This document shows, one piece after another, positions 1 through 10,056 of a stretch of DNA of 18,154 nt. Source of the stretch: Saccoglossus kowalevskii (lineage: Eukaryota; Hemichordata; Enteropneusta; Harrimaniidae); the NCBI RefSeq assembly GCF_000003605.2, contig NW_003108593.1:89694-107847 (forward strand), in the 5' to 3' direction. The notes beneath the pieces were generated by a model. It was given only the letters and a program-made list of their open reading frames with translations. It was not told where the DNA came from and searched no databases. The translations under genes and the position numbers were made by a program. Numbering within the stretch: the first letter of the stretch is position 1; the number at the start of each line of letters is the position of its first letter.

Positions 1-393
1 CGAGCCAACATTTTATTACGTGGATTTAGTAAATGTTCTCTTCCTGTTAAGTGTACGCTATTTCGTAGTTATTGTTCAAATCTGTATTGAGGTTACCTAT
101 GGTCGGATTTTACTGTGGTAGATTTTAATCGTATTCGTGTTGCGTATAACAACGCTCTTAGAATTATATGTAATGTTTCTCGTTCTTTTAATAGTAGTAT
201 AACAGAGACTTTCGCCAGACTACATGTTGATGATTTTCAGGTTAAACTTAGAAAAATGTGCTACAGTTTTTCGCAACATATTTTGTCGAGTAAGAACTCT
301 GTTTTAATCAATTTATTATCTAGTGATATTTTTTTTAAATCACGTATATGGCAAATGTGGCGTGGTCGATTATATTTAAGGCATATTCTGTAA
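1..393 (+). pseudogene. Reverse-transcriptase C-terminal fragment of the LINE, with a nonsense mutation
   Basis: Frame 1 reads from base 1 to the TAA at 391-393. It contains the block VKCTLFRSYCSNLY, then LWSDF and NRIRVAYNNALRII, which matches the conserved region after the palm/thumb of LINE reverse transcriptases, where the usual pattern is LF-x-SYC-x2-LYG-x2-LW followed by a basic RVAYN-type motif. The codon expected to be glycine after LY is TGA at 88-90, consistent with a single GGA to TGA change. The reading frame is otherwise intact to the natural terminator, so the copy is fairly young or only lightly decayed. An ATG at 115 opens the longest intact piece but is not a real start. Confidence 0.75.
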
Positions 394-451
394 ATTGTTA
401 ATATATTTTTTTCTTTCTTACTTTTTATATGGGCTTGTCCTGAAATAAAAG

Positions 452-470
452 ATAATAATAATAATAATAA
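452..470 (+). repeat. (ATA)n microsatellite tail of the LINE
   Basis: About six ATA/ATT-type triplets follow directly on the AATAAA signal of the retrotransposon. They probably arose at insertion by target-primed reverse transcription. Confidence 0.8.
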
Positions 471-1855
471 AAATAGTCAGTGTATCTAACCTATAAGAGG
501 TTATACAGGTCGACGATGAATTGGTATTTTATGTCAATTTTATAGTAATTAAACGATATTGCATCAGATATCCTTGTTTACCATCTTACACCATATTATA
601 CGTAAATCAAAAACCACATACTCTAGTTTAAGAAATTGGCTAAATAACAGAGGCAGCACTTTTTTTTTATAAATGATAAGCGTATATATAATAGGAAAAA
701 TAACCGACCGAAAAGTTAGACACATTTTGGTTATAAGACATGTAAAGACATTAGGAAAATATCGCTTGAAATGAAACTCACGGCGAATATTATTATCTCA
801 TTCGTATAAGTATTTTTAAAATTCGTATTTTTGTGAGGATAGATGGATGGGCGTGTCATGGAAATTTTAACCCTTGTCCAGAGCGTTGGATGTCACTACT
901 CAAAGTTCATGCTAACATAAAAAAAGAATAGTACCGGTCTTCCCAGCCTTAAAGGACGGTGGTCGGCGCGCCGCGCCCTGTTAGATATGGGACTCATAGC
1001 AACGTACACAACGCGTGTAAAACAATTGTTTGTTTACATGAAAGTTGAAAACGCGCTGCGCGACGATCACCGTGCTTTAAGCTGAATCCTACATAAATAT
1101 TCGTTTATTGGAAACCCATTCAGAAACCATAACACGTTTTAGTGGAAAGGAATATACTCAAATTGGTTAGTTCATTCCATTTAAAATGTCACATCCAATT
1201 TGGTTGTTTTCGCTCATAGGGTATGCCCTATTTGATCTATCCCCATTTCCATACTTTCGAACCACCTTCGCTGTTTATCAATTTATAGAAAATGTAAGCA
1301 TAATTATATTTCCATCCTTTGTCAGATTAAATCACGTAGATTGCTTAAAATCAGAATATTCAATATGTTGGGAAGCGCCTGCGCAGCGAAAAAAATCACT
1401 TTCTTTTCGTGTTCGCCATTGAGACAATATTATTATATGAAATTGAATTATATACTATCGTGAGCGGGCTGTGTACGAAGCAGACGACTGACCAACGTAT
1501 ACGAAATTGAGTGTTTAAATTGTTGTGAATTGCAATGACGTCATTTGTACGACGACGAGACACGGGAACAATTTATTTCCTGTTTTATATCAAAACGATT
1601 AATCTAAATAGCCCCTTCGCGCCAGTAGAATATCCGATTATCCAACAGAAAGAGTGAGGAGAAATCGAATATAGTCATGAAAAGCTCGTGTCGTGTTCCG
1701 ACGCGGCTTATAAAATTCCATTTGCAAATGAACTGTGTTATTTATTCACTCACATCTGCAGTCAGATGATGGTGATTACAGTGATGGTACCATTCTATTA
1801 GAACGGTTGTTTTGCAATGTCTAAATAAACCCAAGACGCAAAATGGCCGCCGAAA

Positions 1856-1872
1856 TCTCGCTGTGAGCGAGA
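1856..1872. other. Perfect hairpin, 7-bp stem and 3-base loop
   Basis: TCTCGCT, then GTG, then AGCGAGA is a perfect inverted repeat. It lies next to the YY1-like sequence. No function can be assigned. Confidence 0.5.
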
Positions 1873-2109
1873 CAGTCACGCGACAATGTGTTTGCTAATA
1901 GTGATCCCGTTATTATGCCCATTGTTATAATCACCATGGTTACATGTATCAGGAATAAATGGATAGGTTCATCACTATTTGACGTACAAAATAAGTCAAG
2001 TCGGCGATCATTTGCGTATGTTATGAACCATCACCCGGGTATGTGAATGGTACATATGTGTAGTGTAGTGTAGTCGACATTATTATGAATTATTATCATT
2101 GTACCAAGG

Positions 2110-2124
2110 GGGTAACTGTTACCC
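2110..2124. other. Near-continuous palindrome GGGTAAC-T-GTTACCC
   Basis: Seven-base arms flank one central base, the geometry of a site for a dimeric DNA-binding protein. The factor is unknown. Confidence 0.4.
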
Positions 2125-2320
2125 AATCTCAAATTACCATATCAGTGAGATAAAACGATACTGTAGCACGATTTATTTTTCAACGCGTACTTTCAGAAAT
2201 ACGCGTGAATTATGACGTGCAACGCGAATATCGTAACGTTTACTGAGCCTTATCAGTAGTCACGGTGATCTTTCACGCCAAACGTCAGAAAAGTAAATAA
2301 TATGAACCATGACGAAATAA

Positions 2321-2611
2321 TACGTATGGGTGACGTTACGTTGTGGTTACATGCTTGGCAGAAACACGCTACGCATGAGTAACGTTGCGTTACGTTTACG
2401 TGTTTAGTAGAAACACGTCACGCTACGTATGAGTAACGCTGCGTACGTTTACGTAGAATTACGATACGTATGAGTAACGCTGCGTTACAGTTACATTCTT
2501 AGTATAAAAATGCTACATATGCGCAAATTCACATTACGGTTAGGTGATTAGTATGAATACGCTACGTATGGGTGACGTTACGTCATGGTTACGTACTTAG
2601 TAGACATACAT
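2321..2611. repeat. Degenerate CpG-rich minisatellite, six units of about 49 bp
   Basis: Unit starts are at 2321, 2370, 2424, 2465, 2514 and 2563, and a seventh unit breaks off after 2612. Unit lengths are 49, 54, 41, 49, 49 and 49. Each unit opens with TACGTATG or a near variant, continues with a GTAACG/GTGACG-TTACG core and a TTACGT block, and most then carry a CTTAGTAGAAACACGC-like end. Similar but more decayed sequence may extend back to about 2170. Divergence between units means the array is old. The CpG density contrasts strongly with the AT-rich surroundings. Confidence 0.85.
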
Positions 2612-2619
2612 TACGTATC

Positions 2620-3667
2620 GATTCCAGTGATATTTGACTTGCAATAATGATCTTTGTGTCACCCCAATTAAACTTTGCGAAAATGCCATTATATATCGAT
2701 TTCGGAATGACTGGCGTCTCCATATAAATAGTTCGCGCATTATTCAAACATCTTTCGGCTCATCTCGTCGTGTGTGTTGCGTGTTTTATCATGTTTTAAA
2801 GAGATCACATATTTAACTGCAGGAAATGACGTTAAAACATATATATCCAAAGTGACGTCAATGAAAGGGAGTTCGATGTTAAGAAGAGGGGAATGAATTC
2901 GAAAGAAGTGACTGGAGATACGCTATAAGTTTAAGATATGTTCTTGTTATTTAACAGACTAATGAGGCTATAGAGGAAGATCAAAGTGGAATTGAGGTAC
3001 GAAAAATCACTAATATAATTTGAGAGGATATTTTTTTTAATATTGATGTTTCGAGCATAATTGTTGTTTTTCAAATAAAACAATTAGCTTCTGCGTAATT
3101 GTATTAATTTGAGTCATTTACTAACAATTAATCTTACGACATTTCCCCTTAGATTGACGTCATCATACACGAGTGATTACTCGCAGAGTTGTGTATCGAA
3201 CAATGATATTTATTTAACAAAAGATCAGAATCTCTTAACAATTCGTGACAACCATAACTACCTATTTTTATCATTTACATATAATTTTATTAAATATAAT
3301 ATATAACTGAACAAAATCTTGAGAATTTACGAGCGGCCGGGTACAGCAGCAACGAATGGTAAATCACTGAAAAACTGCCATGGATGTTGATTCATGTGAA
3401 CAGTAGTTCTGAAACTCTTTTTTTATCTCTGTGTTGTGAACAATGGCGTAAAATAAAAACACATTGTAAAAGTCAAGAAAATCTGACGATTCTCTTCACG
3501 GAAGCCACTGCTTCAAATAACACTTATGCATAATGCTTGGCTGCACACAAGATAGCGTTTCGAAAGCTCGAGGTCGCAACATTTTTATTATATATTTAAG
3601 TCCCGAGTAGGTTTTGATTACTGCGACGATTTGAAGGGGAATTTAACGTAATGCCACTATAATCCAT
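2620..3667. other. Gene-free AT-rich stretch with two CRE octamers
   Basis: Short frames at 2634-2816 and 3109-3306 have no domain, signal or splice context. TGACGTCA occurs at 2853-2860 and 3155-3162. Nothing else was recognised. Confidence 0.4.
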
Positions 3668-4073
3668 ATGTATAGCTCCGAGTATATTATTCTGGAAGCG
3701 GTATTACTGGTGAGTGTGTAAAAGATAAACCTTACGATGAAATGGAAGATAAAAATAAATGGTCGTTTTTCAAGGGTCGCAGGTAAAAGGTTGTAAATAT
3801 CAACTATGACTACTAATTTAACTTCTCACATTTTCCCACTCACTGTTTTCTATACGACTCGCTGCTTTAATTGTATCCGATTGATGGTTTTGACGTGTAT
3901 CAATATTCGCTAACATGTAATGTTTTTTTTTTCAGTTGTTTGCTAGCAAGGCCATTGTTCCGAGCCATTGGGATACTAGTATTACCGATCTAGCCGTGGT
4001 ACACCTCCCCGGGGAAAGAACAGGAAAAGCGATACTTCCGTTGATAAAGATGTACATTCTGGTCAGTGGCTGA
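3668..4073 (+). CDS. Weak candidate for a small two-exon gene, unrecognised
   Basis: Exon 1 would be 3668-3709 (14 codons) and exon 2 3936-4073 (45 codons plus TGA). The 226-bp intron has a strong donor (CTG then GTGAGT) and a textbook acceptor: a CTAAC branch-like sequence, a ten-T run, then CAG. Both exons are in phase 0 and exon 2 is clearly less AT-rich than its surroundings. The joined product would have 59 residues with a hydrophobic stretch at about residues 7-17, resembling a signal or anchor. No family was recognised, the ATG context is poor, and good splice sites arise by chance at this rate, so this may be a non-coding transcript or nothing at all. Confidence 0.2.
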
Positions 4074-4257
4074 ACGACCCATGAGACGTGTTTTTTTTCA
4101 TCACAGAGCGTGATCCGAATGAAATACTTGGAAAAGAGTCGATAATATAGAACAAGTATGCCAAGTCAATTTATATCAATTAAACTCTGGTGACCCGCTC
4201 CCCAGATCACATTTTTATTTCTCCAAAATATTTTGGCGTTAATATATTGCAAATTTA

Positions 4258-4551
4258 TTGAAAAAAAAAATACTGTCAAAACTTGAGCATAAAACGTCAC
4301 AGTTTCGCATCAATTTTAAACATGTGACAAATGGGATCGATTATTCGAGAACAAACGCCTTCGTGTTTGTACATCACAAATCGGCTTGTGTATTTAAAGC
4401 GGTGATTTCCTTTGAAACTGGTAATATTCACATTTTTATCACCGATTTTCCTCAAGACCTTATTTTGAATTACGTTCGTAACGCTAAAGTAAGCTTAATG
4501 CTTGCTTTCAGTTACGTTCTCAATGTGTTACGTAATCAGGCAATGGAGTAA
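4258..4551 (+). CDS. Unrecognised 97-codon open frame ending at a polyadenylation signal
   Basis: The frame runs through AT-rich DNA and stops at two consecutive TAA codons, the second being part of TAATAAAA, so AATAAA overlaps the terminator. The first codon is TTG, not ATG, so a real gene would need an upstream exon. No domain is recognised. The translation has a mixed composition with VFVHHKSACVFKAVISFE and HIFITDFPQDLIL stretches. It could be a terminal exon, a decayed transposon protein or chance. Confidence 0.15.
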   Translation: MKKKILSKLEHKTSQFRINFKHVTNGIDYSRTNAFVFVHHKSACVFKAVISFETGNIHIFITDFPQDLILNYVRNAKVSLMLAFSYVLNVLRNQAME

Positions 4552-4559
4552 TAAAACAT

Positions 4560-5645
4560 GTTATCTGGATAACTGTCATCCATTTTTAACATTTGTGTAA
4601 TCATTGTTTTATGCGGTATTCGTCGCACTGTATTTACACTATCAGTAACTGACTAGAACATTTTAGACGTACAGTGTACATATTTTCCACGATTCAAAGC
4701 AAAGACGTGTTTGTATATTCTCTTCGTGTACCATCCCAAAACACTTACGCCTGATGTACCATGCGAATTAGCGAAAACACATTGCTTACAGTTCACGAGA
4801 TTTCCGACCGTTCTTGGAAGATCACCCCCCCCCTCCCAATGAGCTTCTAAAAAGGAGCCACTGTTTTGCACTCTGGTCATATTTCTTCTCCTGCTGCACG
4901 GGGATGGAATAGTAATTAGATAAAAATTGCCTTTTCAACACGGCTACTAGGAAACATACAGCTGATTATACATACGTTCGTCGATTTACCGACTGTTAGC
5001 GCTTGGAGCAAATAATTATGGGAGGTATTAACTTGGAGTATGTATCACAACACCATAATTTTATCAGACTCGTTGGCCCTGTGGTGTTTCAATAACACTA
5101 TATCATAACTCTATAATAATAATTCGCGCTTTTGGCTGTTTTTTTCCCCAGAAGATACACACATCAAATTATTTTTTTTAAATTAGATTTCATTCCAAAT
5201 ACTAGTATATAATTCGCGGATTCTCAGTTAAACAACAGTATATCGCCATATCCGCAGTGTACTTCGGGGCAGGTCACCTTAATATTTGGCGATAAGTATA
5301 CATCTGCAACATTCATTAGAAAGTGAAGAAAACACATCTATTTTCATTAGGAGCTCCCCAACGGCCATGAATGTTTCGCGCCTAACATAATAATTTACGT
5401 TGAGAAAGGTCGGATGAGTTAGTACACACATGACACGGCACGCCAAATTATTCGTTTCTCATGAAATGAAATGACGGGTAGTATTATATTACACCCTAAC
5501 ACACACACATTTGATAATGCGCTCCTCAACAGAATTTAATACAACATATGATATTATGATAATATTGATAAATATTAAAATTGTTATCGTAGCGCAACAT
5601 TGCGTGTTTTGACTAGCTGAAATAGAGATAAATTTCACCACTTAC
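4560..5645. other. No resolved gene; would hold intron or exons of the minus-strand gene starting at 5720
   Basis: A long C tract is at about 4825-4834. On the minus strand, a strong acceptor (CTAATGA branch-like sequence, then GTTGCAG) precedes 5303, and a strong donor (GGC then GTAAGT) lies at about 4748. The open frames beside them do not match the phase of the signal-peptide exon at 5720-5646, so no model could be closed. Confidence 0.3.
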
Positions 5646-5720
5646 CGCCAGACTGGCTGACAACATAGAAGCGACGATGTAGAAAACCAACACTTTCCTC
5701 ACTGTAGCTGTGGTCACCAT
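5646..5720 (-). CDS. Orphan first coding exon encoding a secretory signal peptide
   Basis: The ATG at 5720 sits in a favourable context (A at -3, G at +4). It begins 25 codons that form a canonical signal peptide: a basic n-region (TVRK), a hydrophobic core (VLVFYIVASML) and a small-residue end (SASLA) suited to signal peptidase. The exon ends in phase 0 at GCG, directly followed by the donor GTAAGT. A TATAAA on the minus strand at 5901-5896 could serve as promoter. A possible 5' UTR acceptor (TTACTGCAG) lies 12 bases before the ATG. The mature-protein exons should lie at lower coordinates but none fits convincingly, so the product is unknown. The layout (signal exon, then intron) resembles exon 1 of the gene at 13085-14414, but the phase differs. 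Confidence 0.4.
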
Positions 5721-5884
5721 CGTCTCTTTTAACTGCAGTAACGGAAACATTTGTGCAGTCGTATTTTTTTTATATGAAAAATGCGTATGTGCGATGTGTT
5801 GCACGGCGGCCAGATGTGGTGGCACTTACGGTGATGTCGAATGAACTGGCAAATTAAACCGAATCCCCCTTGGACAGCGTAGGT

Positions 5885-5901
5885 TATAAATATCGTTTAT
5901 A
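5885..5901. promoter_or_regulatory. Overlapping TATA-like elements on both strands
   Basis: TATAAATA on the plus strand (5885-5892) and TATAAA on the minus strand (5901-5896) are adjacent. The minus element is about 180 bp before the ATG of the signal-peptide exon. On the plus strand a donor-like GTAAGA follows at about 5936. In AT-rich DNA such matches are common, so this is a weak call. Confidence 0.2.
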
Positions 5902-6957
5902 TTTAGCAATACGTTGCCGAGCACCTGTGATCACGGTAAGAGTGCCTTCTAATGATGATGATGATATTATACCAAGCGCGGCGGCACCGTATTGTCGATA
6001 TCGGGACTGAAAGTAGCCGGATTTGGTCTATCCTCGTGATAGGGTAGGATAGGTGCTTCAATGCCGAACACTCATTACTGTGTGGTAGCGGATGGACAGA
6101 ACCAATGCCGTCCGTTCTGTATTGTGAGATGTAGTGGATATATAATACGGTACCTTGCAGTCTCCTCTCATTTAGCGTGTCTCAGGTGGCACCCAATGTC
6201 GAAGAATATTTATCAAATCAAACCCGTGTGCTCGTAAACAAACTTGATTTGCTTTTCATTATTCGTTTGATTAGATTATCCGTCGTGCATGTTTCACCTC
6301 GCTCTGGAGAGAGATTTTGATAGGACAGCTGACATTCGGTAACCCCAGCATCTGTAATCAGGCCTTGAATAATAGATGAGCGCAATGAATAATTAATAGG
6401 CAATGTACCGACACGGGGATGGATAATCATCTGTCACATCGTGACTGTGTACCCTCTGGGCCGTGCACAGTTTAAGCTCCGTGTAAGTTTGCGCGGAACA
6501 CGGATTAATGCTAATCGTATCCCGGCCCGACTCTGGTACGCATGCTCTGGTAATCCTCAGGATCCTTGAACACTATTGTTGAACCGCGTTCCACAACTGC
6601 CGGAAGTTAATATCATTACGTTTTCCATACATCTAGAGGTTTGTGCAAGACAGAATTACCTTACAGCTTGAATCACTCGCGTATGAAAATGCTTTTAAGA
6701 TGATTTATAACAAAATAGAAAAAGAAATGCTTTTGTGTATCATTCAAATTCAAACGAGAAGTCATGATTGTCAAAGGAAGACCTTTGTTACCGCCCTTAT
6801 TCCCAAAGTACAATCATGACAATCAACGACATGGCTCTTCGCAGAACACATCGCTTATGGCCGATTTTAATCGGTTATACAATATATATATATAAAGTAA
6901 CATGACACATATTATTATACATCTGTAACCGTAACGTAATATGGCTGCCACCAGGGT
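5902..6957. other. Gene-free stretch with a GAT microsatellite and an inverted repeat
   Basis: A short ATG/GAT repeat lies at about 5952-5965. The DNA from 5930 to 6600 is closer to even base composition than most of the window but has no closed gene model. The 70-codon minus frame at 6218-6430 has no recognisable domain. An inverted repeat lies at 6761-6820. Confidence 0.4.
6761..6820. repeat. Inverted repeat with 11-bp arms
   Basis: GTCATGATTGT at 6761-6771 is the exact reverse complement of ACAATCATGAC at 6810-6820. A smaller hairpin (CAAAGG with CCTTTG) lies inside. It could be the remains of a short transposon, but no target-site duplication was found. Confidence 0.5.
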
Positions 6958-7556
6958 TTGACCGGACTCCACACAAAGAAGTTCAATGCTTCTGTTCTAA
7001 ACATTTTGGATTTCAGCATTCCCATGATGTATCGTTGGAAGGAAAAGATGTATAATAAAAAGGTTATTACGAGGATACCTCAAAGTATGCACTCAGACAG
7101 AACACCGTCACATCGACCTTCGCTGCGCGTCGGTCGATACTTCTGATGTACCAGGGCCGCAATCGTAATAAGGCTGTTTTCGGGACTACTAACTGCGATA
7201 CACTTTTGAAAACATCAGATCAATCCGTAGGATCTCATACTCATTTTAAATATGTAATCGGTAGGACATCACGAAGCCTTGGTGCGCCAATGAATCCTAC
7301 AATATTATATATCCACTTGTACTTGAGGGGAATGTGCCTAAAGTCGCAGTCGTCGATATTGATTACTCTCAGAGGGCGTGCTTTGTCTATTAACAGTTTA
7401 CCCACCGCCAAAACCCGTGGGCGTGTGGCATGTCCTAGGCCCCAACGCGGATATTCGGTAATGGCGGCGATAATAAAAATAGTTCTGACATTAAACATTA
7501 ATGGAGAACTATTTCCCAATGATCACAGCCAGCTGAGATTTTCTATACGCTATTAA
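6958..7556. other. Unrecognised segment open on both strands
   Basis: On the plus strand a 62-codon frame ends at 7146 and overlaps by one base (TGATG) the start of a 136-codon frame at 7146-7556, the longest in the window. On the minus strand 7519-7241 is open for 92 codons with GC-richer third positions than its surroundings, including the stretch IDDCDFRHIPLKYKW. No family was recognised on either strand and no flanking splice sites decide the matter. It may be an exon or decayed mobile-element DNA; the plus frames could equally be shadows of a minus-strand exon. Confidence 0.25.
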
Positions 7557-8099
7557 AACAAGCAACCCTTTTAATAACGATAATTTCCCATGTCAATTAC
7601 ATTGGCGGCATGTCTTCTTTACCGGTTAGTTAATAGTGGGGCAATTGGGAGAAGTGCGGCTTATGACCATTGTTTATGGTAATTTTTAATTGGAGACGGA
7701 AGTGACGTAGTCTCAAAGTTTATTAGATGATGGTGGTTGTCATGCAGCACGCGTTCAAATTCCGTGTTAAGGTAGAAGCCTAGTCATAATTGTTGACAAA
7801 ATTGGTCATAAATCGCATGACAATGTTCATTCGTTTATTATGTACAATCATGAAGCTAATATCCCATGGTACAATGAAATAGCATTATTTTGTGTGTTAC
7901 AGTTAAACGTTTTGAGAAATGTGCCCAAACATTTCTTGAAAATTGCTATTTTTAGAACAATTCCATAGAACACAGTGTTAAAGAAAAAAAGTATTTTTTG
8001 ACACTTTTTAAACCCTAGATTTTTTAAATAATTCAGAACAACAAAAATTATCTTTAACAATATATAATTTTTTCAGCCTATGTCACCAGGCTAGATTTT

Positions 8100-8119
8100 G
8101 AGATATTGCATAATATCTC
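8100..8119. other. Perfect hairpin, 8-bp stem
   Basis: GAGATATT and AATATCTC flank a GCAT loop. It may mark the edge of a decayed repeat, but nothing else supports that. Confidence 0.4.
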
Positions 8120-8635
8120 TGTCATAGGAACCTATGGTAAAAGTGTTATAATAGTGCGACAAAAAATGGCGACTTTCCACTATCAATTTCTCGAAAATAA
8201 GGCTGGTGCCCCTAACTTTTTTAAAGTCAATTTCCTTATATTGCCCTTGAGTACAATTTATAGCAACATGAATAAATTCTGCGTTTTTTTAATTTATGAA
8301 TAGGCTTGTACGTTAACAAACAATGTGTATTTTGCACGTATTATATACCGGCATCGCATGGGACCACTTTCCTATGAATTCATTATTGGTGTCAAACTAA
8401 CTTTGTCGTTTATAGAATGCATTGGCATGGTGTACTTGCTAGATCCAACATCACGGCTCTATCTCTATCAGAAATCACAAAATACAAATTGCTTGAAATC
8501 ACCCGAGAAACATAGCATATTCGAGTGTGTTAGATGAGGCATGGAGAGTCTGGTCTCCATATTAATCCGTTGGCACATATTCGTTTGTGTGTGATGTCAA
8601 CCATGTGACGTAGTGCGGGCTAATCACTCATAAGC

Positions 8636-8823
8636 TCACGTGACGTAGCCACCCACATAACAAATTCATTTTCAATTAATCCAGAATAACTACGGCTTTT
8701 AGATAGTTATAAAAAAGCCCCATCACGATTATGAAATGTGAGCACCGGGTTTTCAGATCATGTTGATCTATATTTTAAAGCGTATAATCTTAAAGTGCAT
8801 TGACCATTCTCAGGTCACGTGAC
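8636..8823. promoter_or_regulatory. Pair of TCACGTGA E-boxes
   Basis: CTCACGTGAC at about 8635-8644 and the perfect ten-base palindrome GTCACGTGAC at 8814-8823 are the binding sequence of bHLH-zip factors of the USF/MITF/TFEB type. A third TCACGTGA is at 17576-17583. No gene starts nearby, so regulatory use is only a possibility. Confidence 0.25.
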
Positions 8824-10056
8824 TTAACACGTAATGTCGCAGATGCGTAATTTTATTGATGATAAAATATTTCTGTTCGCACGCCTATTGTATCTTTCCA
8901 ACTCACCTTAAATAGATTATGCATTAAAAAGTGTAATCTTAGATGCCGAAAAAAATAAATAAAACACAATATATGCAGGTTTTTAACGGGACGCAGTGTT
9001 ATTTTCACCCAAATCAAAGATGGCGCATGCTAAACCTAAAAGCCTGATCGCGCCAGTCATATGTGTACCAGTGATTTAATTAAAGTGTCTCATCACTTTA
9101 TTTACTTGAACACAGCCCAAATTAGAGTTATTTCAAGAAAGTGGTCAGGATTTACAAAAAAAAAAACTTTATAAGAAATGTTTACAAAACTTACTTTAAA
9201 CCGTAAGCCTTGTTCCATATAATATTTAGTGCCAAATGATTACGCGTAAATGGCACTGTACTGTTCAAATAGGAATAAAAAAATATATGGCTTGATATTA
9301 GCAAAATATCCCCAACTACATATAATGTATATCCATATCTCTCGTTAAGTGTTGAGATACAACATTAAAAATACTGTTATATGTCTTGTAAAAACTAGGT
9401 TTGTTCTTCGCGAAAATTAGAGAAGACAGGCAAAATGTCACGGTTAATATTTGAACGAGAATACCACACTTTGCATACTTAGAACGACACATTTACATTT
9501 GGTCGAGTAGTTCAGACTTCTACGTAGCGCTTGATGGTAATGCACTAAGACAAGCATATGTGATGAGACAGCACTTATAACGCCAATGACCTTGATCAGG
9601 CTACTTGTACTTCACTGAGTACATTTACCTTCAGAGACATATTAACATATCCACATCGTCGTGTTTTAATGTATAGTTTCGACAGTCATCTAATTATACA
9701 GAATACAAATATATGGACCAATATCAGATTTCAACTCATGTATTTAAAAAAAACAATGTATTGATCTATAAGCGTGTGATATTTGTTTTGTATTCAAAAG
9801 ATTTATTTTTAATTTTTAAATGACACCTACGTTTATTTGCAAATCTTCTTAAAGAACACATTACCATCTACGTGTTCTGTATGTTCTGTTAGCACTGCAA
9901 TTTAAACATCTGAAAAATATATTTATTTTCGAATAAGTATTTTATGCTAAAAATGTCTATTTCTCACTTAAAAAATCTATAAAGTGCGCACTGTCCATCA
10001 ATTTCAAGATTTCAGCCGATTTTCAGTAATGATCATTCACTAAATCGATTTCAAAA

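Larger units (their letters stand above)
1..472 (+). mobile_element. 3' end of a non-LTR retrotransposon (LINE), truncated by the window edge
   Basis: The segment holds the C-terminal part of a reverse-transcriptase polyprotein, then a short AT-rich 3' UTR, an AATAAA signal at 444-449 and an (ATA)n tail at about 452-470. A simple-repeat tail like this is typical of CR1, L2 and I-type LINEs. The 5' part lies outside the window. No clear target-site duplication can be read after the tail. The copy carries an in-frame stop, so it is not active. The exact clade (CR1-like or I/Nimbus-like) cannot be settled from this short region. Confidence 0.8.
473..2320. other. Gene-free stretch with a small CpG-rich patch and CRE/YY1-like sites
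   Basis: No convincing exon was found. The 78-codon frame at 1186-1422 is AT-driven, has no recognisable domain, and contains only a poor donor. A short GC-rich patch lies around 955-1075 (GGCGCGCC at about 965). A perfect CRE octamer is at 1536-1543. An AAAATGGCCGCC stretch at about 1840, resembling a YY1 site, sits just before a hairpin at 1856-1872. Confidence 0.4.
7557..10056. other. Gene-free AT-rich stretch with a hairpin and two TCACGTGA E-boxes
   Basis: Short frames at 7848-8060 (minus), 8106-8303 and 8325-8537 are low-complexity or lack domains. A palindrome with an 8-bp stem (GAGATATT, GCAT, AATATCTC) is at 8100-8119. Two E-boxes lie at 8636-8643 and 8814-8823. Interspersed-repeat remnants are likely but none could be named. 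Confidence 0.4.

Noticed and set aside
1186-1422. A 78-codon plus frame starting MSHPIWLFSLIGYALF, considered as a signal-peptide exon
   Set aside because: The only donor-like site (AAT then GTAAGC) is weak, no downstream exon fits, and the composition is background-like.
4653-4880. Minus frame with NCKQCVFANS, considered as a Ly6-like exon of the gene starting at 5720
   Set aside because: Possible acceptors give the wrong phase for the signal exon, the frame crosses a long homopolymer, and no closing cysteine exon was found.
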